From the NCBI RefSeq assembly GCF_017526105.1, contig NZ_CP071839.1:1918501-1982500 (forward strand): a stretch of 64,000 nt of DNA, in the 5' to 3' direction. The position numbers and the translations under genes were made by a program. The DNA comes from Streptomyces cyanogenus. GTDB taxonomy: Bacteria; Actinomycetota; Actinomycetes; Streptomycetales; Streptomycetaceae. Positions 35,575-42,797 of this stretch are shown here, piece by piece; position 1 is the stretch's first letter, and every line of letters begins with the position of its first letter. The notes beneath the pieces were generated by a model. That model saw nothing but the letters and a program-made list of their open reading frames with translations. It was not told the origin of the DNA and ran no database searches.

Positions 35575-35974
35575 CGGGAAGCGGGTGAGCAGGCTCGGGA
35601 AGGGCGGGTCGTCACGGAAGACGGGCTCGCCACGGCCGTGCACGCGCACGATGTTCGGCGGGCCCTGGAAGGCGCACCGCATCAGCGTGATCCGCCCGTT
35701 CTCCCTCAGGTGCCCGACGGTCCTCGAGGCCATCGACCCGGGCCTGCACGGACGGCGCGCGGTCATCGTCGTCCACGCCGAACTCGTCCGGGACTCCTGC
35801 GGGTACGCCGTCCCCCACATGGCGTACGAGGCGGACCGCGATCTGCACGCGAAGCGGTTCTCCCGCGAGGACGACGCCTGTCTGGACGCGTACTTCACCA
35901 GGAAGGAGCACATCGCGACCAGCCTGGACGGACTGCCCGGCCTGCCGCTGCCACTGCCGCCGTCTACCGTCTGA
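35575..35974 (+). pseudogene. Pyridoxamine 5'-phosphate oxidase-like relic with an internal inversion
   Basis: The plus strand from about 35732 encodes the C-terminal half of a PPOX-family flavin-binding protein (GRRAVIVVHAELVRDSCGYAV, later HIATSLDGLPGLP, stop at 35972-35974). The preceding part of the same family is on the opposite strand: minus 35727-35575 reads TVGHLRENGRITLMRCAF, PPNIVRVHGRGEPVFRDD and LLTRFPE. The N-terminal third is missing or unrecognisable. No single frame yields an intact protein, so this is a rearranged remnant. A 129-codon plus-strand frame from 35585 joins unrelated antisense codons to the true C-terminus. Confidence 0.7.
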
Positions 35975-35977
35975 GCC

Positions 35978-36682
35978 ATGCGCCCCGGTGTGGTCCTCGC
36001 CCTCGTCTCCGCCTCCTGCCTCGCCCTGCTGGGCGCGGCGCCCGGCTCCGGTCCGGTGCCGCTGCCCGCGACGATGGCGGACACGGGCGGCGGCAGTCAG
36101 CTGATCGTCGCCCGGGCCCCGGACACCGGCGCCACGGCGGGCACGGTCAGCTGGTGGGACCTGCGGGACGGGCAGTGGGTGCAGGCAGGGTCGGCACCGG
36201 CCCGGTTCGGGGCGGGCGGACTGGTGGAGGGCGGCAGCCGCGTACAGGACACGAAGACGACACCGACCGGGCTGTACGACCTCCCCTTCGGCTTCGGGAC
36301 CAAGGCCGCGCCGGCCGGTACGACGGTCGAGTACCGCCCCGTCGGAGACGGTTCCTGGTGGTGCCAGGACAACGCCTCCGCCTCCTACAACCGCTGGGTC
36401 GATCCCCTGCCCGCCGACTGCCGCGCCACCGAGTCCGAGCACCTGATCGACTACCCCGGGCAGTACGCGTACGCCCTGGTGATCGGCTTCAACTACGACC
36501 GGCCTGTGCGGGGGCGGGGTGCCGGCATCTTCCTCCACGTCAACGGGGTCGCGGCGACGGCCGGTTGTGTGTCGGTGCCGGAGGGCGCCATGCGGCGGAT
36601 CCTCGCCTGGGCACGCCCGTCGGCGAAGCCGCACATGGCCATCGGCACGGACAGCGGGGACACGGCGGTCACCCGGTACTGA
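35978..36682 (+). CDS. Secreted L,D-transpeptidase-like protein (YkuD)
   Basis: 234 residues with a signal peptide (about 1-24, VVLALVSASCLALLGAA). The C-terminal catalytic motif IFLHVNGVAATAGCVSVP (about 184-201) has the His and Cys of the YkuD fold (H-x-x-G then S/T-x-G-C). A TPTGLYDLPFGFG segment, common in these enzymes, precedes it. It should act outside the membrane on peptidoglycan or a related peptide. It starts 4 nt after the PPOX relic stop. Confidence 0.8.
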   Translation: MRPGVVLALVSASCLALLGAAPGSGPVPLPATMADTGGGSQLIVARAPDTGATAGTVSWWDLRDGQWVQAGSAPARFGAGGLVEGGSRVQDTKTTPTGLYDLPFGFGTKAAPAGTTVEYRPVGDGSWWCQDNASASYNRWVDPLPADCRATESEHLIDYPGQYAYALVIGFNYDRPVRGRGAGIFLHVNGVAATAGCVSVPEGAMRRILAWARPSAKPHMAIGTDSGDTAVTRY

Positions 36683-36734
36683 CGGCGCGATCAACCGCTG
36701 CCCAAGCGCCCTCCAGGTCCCCGAACTCCATTGT

Positions 36735-36761
36735 GGCACCGCGCTGTCAGTGGGCGGTGCC
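36735..36761. promoter_or_regulatory. Inverted repeat before the caspase/Hsp90 operon
   Basis: GGCACCGC (36735-36742) and GCGGTGCC (36754-36761) with an 11-nt spacer, 32-58 bp upstream of the first gene of the operon. It could be an operator or a leader hairpin; the likely promoter (CTGTCA at 36744) overlaps it. Confidence 0.4.
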
Positions 36762-36792
36762 ATCATGGATCCCTTGCTGACGGGGAGGGGAC

Positions 36793-37179
36793 ATGGCACA
36801 GGAGCACGACACCGCGCCGACCGGCGGCCATGCCTTCACGGCCGCCTGGGCCGAGGAGGACCTCGGACCGACGGCCGCCCCCTTCACCTACCGCTCCTCC
36901 TCCGACGGTCACGGCGTCGTGATCGAGGGCGACTGCCCCCGCTGCCACGGCAGGACCAGGACCGAGTACACGCGCGGCCTGCCGGGCACCGGCACCAAGG
37001 GGCTGCTGTCCTGGCTCGCCGGCCGCAGCCTGGAGCCGGAGGACGACGCGGAGACCCTCGTCCGTGAGGTGTACTTTTGCGAGTGCGGGCACCCCCACCC
37101 GAATCTGCCGCCGGACGCCCCCGTCGGCTGCGGTGCGAGCTGGCGGATCACCACGCTCGTGGAAGGCGGGACCCCGTGA
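36793..37179 (+). CDS. Cysteine-rich (probable zinc-binding) protein, first gene of the caspase/Hsp90 operon
   Basis: 128 residues with paired cysteines EGDCPRCHGRTRTEY (about 50-53) and YFCECGHPH (about 95-97), plus VGCGASW near the end, so one zinc ribbon is likely. The rest is acidic and hydrophilic with no signal or TM. GGGGAGGGG precedes the ATG. Its stop overlaps the GTG of the next gene (GTGA). No named family recognised. Position implies a role with the membrane protein and the caspase. Confidence 0.75.
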   Translation: MAQEHDTAPTGGHAFTAAWAEEDLGPTAAPFTYRSSSDGHGVVIEGDCPRCHGRTRTEYTRGLPGTGTKGLLSWLAGRSLEPEDDAETLVREVYFCECGHPHPNLPPDAPVGCGASWRITTLVEGGTP

Positions 37180-37790
37180 GCCGCCAGGCGGACCGCCGTT
37201 GGGACCAGCTCGCCCGGGAACTGCGGTTCACGCAGCTCCCGGAGCTGCGCCGGCAGGCGGAGGGCTGGCGCAACGGGCTTGCCGGCCTCACCGCGCTGCT
37301 CACCGTCTTGGTCGTACTCAAGGGCCGCGACGACCTCACCCAGCTCCCGGACACCGCACGGCTGGCGGCGAGCGCCGCGCTTGGGGCCGCGTTCCTGGCA
37401 TTCGTCGCCGGGTCGCTGCTCGCGATGCGGGCCGCGCACGGCCACCCCGGCGACCGGATGCTGCTCGCCGGCCAGGCGCTGCGCCGCTGGACGGAGCACG
37501 AGACGCTCCGCGTCAGCCGGGCCCTGCGGTGCGCCGCACTGTGCTTCGGAGCCGGGCTCGTGCTGGTGACGGGCGCCGTCGCCGTGGCCTGGGCGACCAC
37601 TGAGTCGCCGCCGGACCACCTGATACGGGTCACCACGACGGCCGGAGAGCGCTGTGGGGAGTTCGTGGGTTCCGGCCGGGACGGGGTCATCCTGAGGATC
37701 GCGCAGGACGGCGGCCGCGAGCGGCTCGTCCTGCCCTCGCGCACGGTGCTGACGATGACCCCGGTCGGCACGTGCGGTGCGGCACAGTGA
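37176..37790 (+). CDS. Two-TM membrane protein of the caspase/Hsp90 operon
   Basis: 204 residues. An amphipathic N-terminal region (about 1-28) is followed by two helices close together (about 29-47 and 62-86). A cytoplasmic loop of about 40 residues leads to a third hydrophobic segment (about 118-140), and a soluble C-terminal part of 60 residues ends with one conserved-looking Cys pair (RCGEF and GTCGA). GTG start overlapping the previous stop, and GTGA overlap with the caspase gene. It could place the system at the membrane. Unknown family. Confidence 0.75.
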   Translation: MSRQADRRWDQLARELRFTQLPELRRQAEGWRNGLAGLTALLTVLVVLKGRDDLTQLPDTARLAASAALGAAFLAFVAGSLLAMRAAHGHPGDRMLLAGQALRRWTEHETLRVSRALRCAALCFGAGLVLVTGAVAVAWATTESPPDHLIRVTTTAGERCGEFVGSGRDGVILRIAQDGGRERLVLPSRTVLTMTPVGTCGAAQ

Positions 37791-38496
37791 CGGGGGACGG
37801 GATGAGGGCCACGCGCATCGCCCTGCTGATCGGTGTGGGCTCCACACCCGACGCCGCCCACCGGTTCGCCCCGCTGGAGGATCCGGTCGCCGCGGACCAG
37901 CGGCTGCTGGCCTCAGCCCTCACGGCCTCCGGATACACGGTGGAGACGCTGGAGGACGCGACCCGCGCGGAGATCGTTACACGTATCGACGAGGTCGCCC
38001 GGGGCGTTCCGGCCGACGGAACCCTGCTGCTGCACTTCTCTGGGCACGGGCTGCGCATCGGCGCCACCGACTATCTCGTACCGTCCAACGCCCGCGCCCC
38101 GCGCGACGGTGACGGCTGGCGGCCCTCATACCTGGAGTCCCTGTTGCCCGCCGACATCAGCCCCTACCTGGCCGACTGCCGGGCGCGGATGGTGCTGTGG
38201 CTGATCGACGCCTGCCGCGACCAGCCGGCCGAGGGCACGCCCGTCTTCGGCAGCAGCATCCTCCGGGGGCAGCCGGACGGGCGGTTCGCCGTGCTGACCG
38301 CTGGCCGGGCGGGCCAGCGCGCCGGGTACACCGCGGAGGGCAGCTTCTTCACCGCGGGACTGGCCGAGGCCCTCGGCCCGATGACCGTTGCGCGGACCGT
38401 GCAGGAGGTGTTCGACACGGCGCGACGGCACGCCGTGCGCTCGGCACGCCGGCTGCTTGGTGAGCAGCAGGAACCGCAGATCTACTACAGCGGTGA
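37787..38496 (+). CDS. Caspase-like cysteine protease (peptidase C14), no own stop codon
   Basis: The caspase fold spans about residues 5-230. The opening IALLIGVGSTPDAAHRF is followed by LLLHFSGHGLR with catalytic His87, then VLWLIDACRDQP with catalytic Cys143, and RFAVLTAGRAGQRA. There is no signal peptide. It starts at GTG overlapping the previous stop (an ATG six codons later is also possible). After QEPQIYYSG the frame has no stop until 39613, but codons beyond about 38496 have only shadow composition. The real product probably ends or changes frame here, where the Hsp90-like frame begins. See findings on this joint. Confidence 0.8.
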
Positions 38497-41400
38497 ACGA
38501 CGAGGCGCGGGCCACGGTCGTCTGCGAGGGGCGCCGGCTGCTGGAGACGTGGCGGGAGGCGGTCGCGGAGACCATGCTCTGGGACCGGGTGCCCCCGGAG
38601 GATGCGGGCTGTGTGCCCCGGCTCAAGGAGGCGCTGACCCAGCTCGTCGAGGACTGCGCGGTCACCGTGCACCGCGTGCAAGAACGGATGCCGGACCCGT
38701 GGGCCGACGACGACTTCCCCGTACGGCTGCTGTGCGACCGGTTGCCGGAGCTGCTGCCGAAGACGGTTGCTTTGTCCGCGCTGGAAGCGGCAGCGCTGGT
38801 GGCGACTCCCTTCCTGCACGAGGCGGCCTGGGCGGGCCGGTTCAGTCATGCGGCGGAGATCTCCGCGTACTCGGTGGGACGGCAGAAGAACGGCGACGCC
38901 TGGCGGCGGCACTACGAGCAGGTGGCCGCGCACCATCCGCACATCGCGGAGAAGGTGTCCCGGTGTATGAGAGGCGGCCGTCCCGACGACGCACACGGCG
39001 TGGCGCTGTGGCTGGTGCACCGCTGGATCGCCGAGCTGTTCGAGACGGCGGAGGAGCCCGTGCCGCAGGCAGGGTCCCTGGGGCTCGCCGCCGCGTTCCT
39101 GGGCCGCGACGAGAGCGACCACTACACGGCCGAGCTGTCCCAGGCCCTGCGCGCGATCGCCTCCGGCATGTCCCTGGGCGCACCCGTGGCCGCGGGCGAC
39201 GCCCACGACCTGGAGTTCCCGATACCCGGAGCCGGGCGGCAGTCGCTGCGGACCACCGAGTCGGCCGCCCTGCTCCATCTGGCCTCGGTGCTGGCCGTGG
39301 ACGCGCGCCGGCTGCCCGAAGTGCTCGCCGAGCATCTCGCCGGCTCCGATCCGGTCCACCCGCAGGAGGCCGTGCACGCGGCGCGCGCGGTGCACTGGCA
39401 CGCCTCCGGCGGGGAGCTGCACCTGGACGCGGCCTGCCGGCACCCCGCGCTGCACGCGGCCCTCGCGCAGCTGGCCGAACACGCCGACGAACTCGCCCGC
39501 GAGCTGCGCGAGTCGATGCGCCGCCTGCCCCCGTCCCGGTCCGTCGTGCTGTCCGGGGTGCCGGCGCGCGTCACGGACCGGGGCCTGCGCCCCAGGGAGG
39601 AGCGGGGCCGTAGGGCGTACGACGTCCCGCTGCTGCGCTTCCAGCTCGCCCAGACGGAGGTGCGCGAGCTGCTGATGGGCGAACGCCTCTACGACGGCGA
39701 GCCCCAGCTCGCGCTGCGTGAGCTGTACCAGAACGCGATGGACGCCTGCCGCTACCGCGCGATGCGCCACCGCTATCTGGAGGCCAGGGGTGAACAGCCC
39801 GGCTCCTGGGCGGGGCAGATCACCATCACCGAGGGAGAGGACGAGCGCGGCCGGTACGTCGAGTGCCGGGACAACGGCGTGGGCATGGGCCTGGAGCAGC
39901 TCCGGAGCACGTTCACCATGGCTGGGCGCCGTTTCGAGCAGTCCCGCGCGTTCCGCAAGGAGCAGGCGGACTGGCACCGGCAGGACCCGTCGCTGCGGCT
40001 GTATCCAAACAGCCGTTTCGGCATTGGTGTGTTCAGCTATTTCATGCTCGCCGAGGAGATGACGGTCGTAACCCGGCCGGTCGGCGTCGACGGGATTCCG
40101 GAGCGGAAGGCGCTGCGGGTGGAGATTCCGGGCAGTGCGAACCTCTTCCGTATCCAGGTGCACGAAGCCGCAGGCGACAGTCTGCTGGAGGGCGGCACGC
40201 GCATCCGGCTGCACCTGCGGGACTCGGTCCTGAGGGGCGGGCAGTCGGCGCTGGAAACGCTGCGGCGGCTGGTCCTGGTCAGCGAGTTCGATCTGGAGGT
40301 GCGAGACGTCTCCGGGCAGGGATGCCACTGGCGGCCCGGCGTGCTCCAGTACGACGCCGAGGACGATGAGCCGGCCTTCGTGGAGGGCGTGCCGCAGCTG
40401 CTGTGGTGGGTCGACGGCAAGGGCGCCGTCCTGTGCGACGGCATCGCGACGGACCAACAGCCCTTCGGCTACGTCCTCAACCTGACCGGCCCGCACGCGG
40501 GAGAGCTGAGCCTGAACCGCAAGCAGCTCAAGGCGTACGACGATGCCTGGGAGCGGGAGCAGTGGGCGCGCGGCGCGGCGGCGCTGGCCTCGTGGCCGGG
40601 GCTGAACGTGCCGTGGCTGTGGCGGCTGGAGCGGGAGAGGCTCGCCGCCGCTCGGGTGCTGTGGAAGGAGTGGCGGGGCAAAGGGATCGTCGTACAGCAA
40701 GGAGCAGGGCGTCCGGTGGTGGATCTGGACGCCGTCGGCTGGTTCGAGCTGGACCAGGGCCTCGGGATGTCCAGCGACACGCCCGCACGTGACGAGAGAC
40801 GCCAACTGGTGGCCCCCTGGCGCGCGGCGGCCCTGCCGGGCACGCAGCCGACTCGGTCCAGCGGCCCGCGTCCCGCCTCGCTGGCCGCGTATCCTGTCCC
40901 TGCCCCGGGCTGGTCGTACGTCGCGATGGGCAACCCCGCGGACTGGGATGCCAACTGGCCCTACTCGATCCGTCCCGAGGACTGGCGTTCGGTCGTCGCG
41001 GTCGCCCACGACCTGGACATGACGGTGCTCGACGTCCTGCGGATCCGGCGCGCCCTGCGCCTCGCCCATCCCCGGCTGAGCCCGCCCCCCGTCCGGGACG
41101 GGGATCTGGCCTGGACGCCGCGCCTGCTGGACACGCACATCATGGAAGCGCTGCTGAGCCGCCCAGCGACCCGGGGACGGTGGCGACGGCAGGGACAGAA
41201 CGACTACTTACATCCCGCTGACGACCTCGGCGGCATCGTGCGCGTCGGCGGCGCCTGGACGCTCGGCGAACTCATCGAGGAGTGCCGCAAGTACCAGCCC
41301 TTCCTGGCCGCTCCCGTGCCGTTCGTGCCACCGCATCATCAGGATCATGTCTGCGCCAGCGACGATCTGACCCTTCTGTACGTCAAGGACGCCTTGTCGG

Positions 41401-42788
41401 GTTGGCACCCGACCCGCCGGCCCTGGGACGTCCTAGATGCGGCGCGGGCCCTTGAGATCGACGTGACGGAAGCGGTCGACCGGCTGGCCCGCTTCGCGTG
41501 GCTGGGCTGGGCGGTACCGGACGCGGACGAGGTCGAGCGATGGGCCACTGTGCCCGAGGAGATCCTGGGCGTGCTGGAGGAGTTCTGCCTGGTGGACGGC
41601 TCCGGGGTGCTCACGCTCCCGTGGGCGGCGACCTTCGCCCTGGCCGGCGACGAGGACGTCCCTCTGCACCGGGCCGAGGAGAAACTGCAGCGATGGTCCG
41701 GGTTCCTCGGTCTGACCTACCAGCCCCGTCACGACGGGACGTCGTACGGGAACCGCGTGGTACCGACGGCCTCGACGGCCACCTTCGTCCGCCAGGTGCA
41801 CGCGGCGGGACTGCCCCTGGAGGAGGGGCTGAGCCTTCGTGATCTGGCCTATGTCAGTCCCGTGCACGGACTGACGAACCGGGACGACCTGGCCCAGGCG
41901 GCCGAGGAGTTGCGCGACGCCGGGGTCGACGTCCCCATCGCGGCGGGCGGGCTGCTGAGGGCCTGGGACGACATGCCCTTCCCCACCCGTGCCGCGTTCT
42001 CCGCCGCCGACCTGTCCTGGCCGGGCTCTGACTATCCGGTCCTGCCTTCCTCGGACGTGCTGTTCCTGGCGAGCGTCAACCTGAAGGCAGCGCTGGCGGC
42101 GACCTGGGAGACCGCGCGGCGCGAGGCGAAGCTGTTCGGCCTGCCCGTCCCCCGCCTTCCGGCCGCGCTGCGTGATCTGCGCCCGGGGATGGAAGAGGCC
42201 GATGCCCTGCTCGACTGGGGGATCGGTGAGGACGACGAGTGGTTCGAGTCGCCCCGGTGGACACCCCTCACCGGTAAGGCCCTTGCCGTCTGCGCGCGGT
42301 CCTGGCGCTCGGGCGCCGCGGCCGCCTACGCACGCCTCGCCCCGCTCAGGGAGCTGGGCGCCCTCGTCCCCGAGCTGTCACCGGAGGATGTGACGCGCCT
42401 GCCGTCCCACGTGCCGGACACCGAGGACGTCCTCGCCCTGGGCGTCGAGCACCGCGTCTCCGCACCGGGCGAACCGCTCTGCCCCCTGGACCTGGTCAGC
42501 CTGGCCGGCCGCCTGGGCGAGCCGGTCGACCGCACCTGGGGGCGCATCGCGCCCTACCTCCCATTCGAGCCGGCCCCGGACCTTCCGGCGGACGCCGTCC
42601 CCGCCGTCCTCCCGCTGTGGCAGGACCTGATCCTGCTGTCCCGCAGGGCGGACGGCGCGCTCCCGGCGCTGGAGGGACGGGTGGACGCGGAGCACCTACG
42701 GTTCGCGGCGCACGCGGTCGGCGAGAGCGAGGGCTGGGTGCGGGAGCGGCTGGCGCTGTACGCCGGGCTCTTCCGGCTGGAGCTGTGA
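38493..42788 (+). CDS. Large Hsp90-like ATPase with C-terminal winged-helix-like repeats
   Basis: 1431 residues. Residues 1-400 are mostly helical with no named domain. Residues about 400-640 form a GHKL ATPase of Hsp90 type: N-box ELYQNAMDA (E410, N414), DNGVGM (D460), FTMAGRRFEQSR, and NSRFGIGVFSYFML (F509). These align with the E-x3-N-x2-DA, DTGIGM and GQFGVGFYS of Hsp90. From about 825 to the end several 40-residue modules look like winged helices (about 827-870, 975-1018, 1113-1153 and 1333-1358). No signal or TM. GTG start; it is convergent with the sensor kinase, 9 bp apart. Probably the regulatory NTPase of a caspase effector. Confidence 0.8.
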   Translation: MNDEARATVVCEGRRLLETWREAVAETMLWDRVPPEDAGCVPRLKEALTQLVEDCAVTVHRVQERMPDPWADDDFPVRLLCDRLPELLPKTVALSALEAAALVATPFLHEAAWAGRFSHAAEISAYSVGRQKNGDAWRRHYEQVAAHHPHIAEKVSRCMRGGRPDDAHGVALWLVHRWIAELFETAEEPVPQAGSLGLAAAFLGRDESDHYTAELSQALRAIASGMSLGAPVAAGDAHDLEFPIPGAGRQSLRTTESAALLHLASVLAVDARRLPEVLAEHLAGSDPVHPQEAVHAARAVHWHASGGELHLDAACRHPALHAALAQLAEHADELARELRESMRRLPPSRSVVLSGVPARVTDRGLRPREERGRRAYDVPLLRFQLAQTEVRELLMGERLYDGEPQLALRELYQNAMDACRYRAMRHRYLEARGEQPGSWAGQITITEGEDERGRYVECRDNGVGMGLEQLRSTFTMAGRRFEQSRAFRKEQADWHRQDPSLRLYPNSRFGIGVFSYFMLAEEMTVVTRPVGVDGIPERKALRVEIPGSANLFRIQVHEAAGDSLLEGGTRIRLHLRDSVLRGGQSALETLRRLVLVSEFDLEVRDVSGQGCHWRPGVLQYDAEDDEPAFVEGVPQLLWWVDGKGAVLCDGIATDQQPFGYVLNLTGPHAGELSLNRKQLKAYDDAWEREQWARGAAALASWPGLNVPWLWRLERERLAAARVLWKEWRGKGIVVQQGAGRPVVDLDAVGWFELDQGLGMSSDTPARDERRQLVAPWRAAALPGTQPTRSSGPRPASLAAYPVPAPGWSYVAMGNPADWDANWPYSIRPEDWRSVVAVAHDLDMTVLDVLRIRRALRLAHPRLSPPPVRDGDLAWTPRLLDTHIMEALLSRPATRGRWRRQGQNDYLHPADDLGGIVRVGGAWTLGELIEECRKYQPFLAAPVPFVPPHHQDHVCASDDLTLLYVKDALSGWHPTRRPWDVLDAARALEIDVTEAVDRLARFAWLGWAVPDADEVERWATVPEEILGVLEEFCLVDGSGVLTLPWAATFALAGDEDVPLHRAEEKLQRWSGFLGLTYQPRHDGTSYGNRVVPTASTATFVRQVHAAGLPLEEGLSLRDLAYVSPVHGLTNRDDLAQAAEELRDAGVDVPIAAGGLLRAWDDMPFPTRAAFSAADLSWPGSDYPVLPSSDVLFLASVNLKAALAATWETARREAKLFGLPVPRLPAALRDLRPGMEEADALLDWGIGEDDEWFESPRWTPLTGKALAVCARSWRSGAAAAYARLAPLRELGALVPELSPEDVTRLPSHVPDTEDVLALGVEHRVSAPGEPLCPLDLVSLAGRLGEPVDRTWGRIAPYLPFEPAPDLPADAVPAVLPLWQDLILLSRRADGALPALEGRVDAEHLRFAAHAVGESEGWVRERLALYAGLFRLEL

Positions 42789-42797
42789 CAGAACCCG

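Noticed and set aside
34891..36084. 397-codon minus-strand frame as one gene
   Set aside because: It strings together antisense codons of two plus-strand genes. Only its short middle part (about 35575-35727) has real PPOX similarity, treated as part of the relic.
38497..39613. Continuation of the caspase frame
   Set aside because: Arg/Gly/Ala-rich shadow composition inside the Hsp90-like coding frame; kept only as the frame joint question.
38349..41138. 929-codon minus-strand open frame across the Hsp90-like gene
   Set aside because: Shadow of the plus-strand gene, with no recognisable domain.
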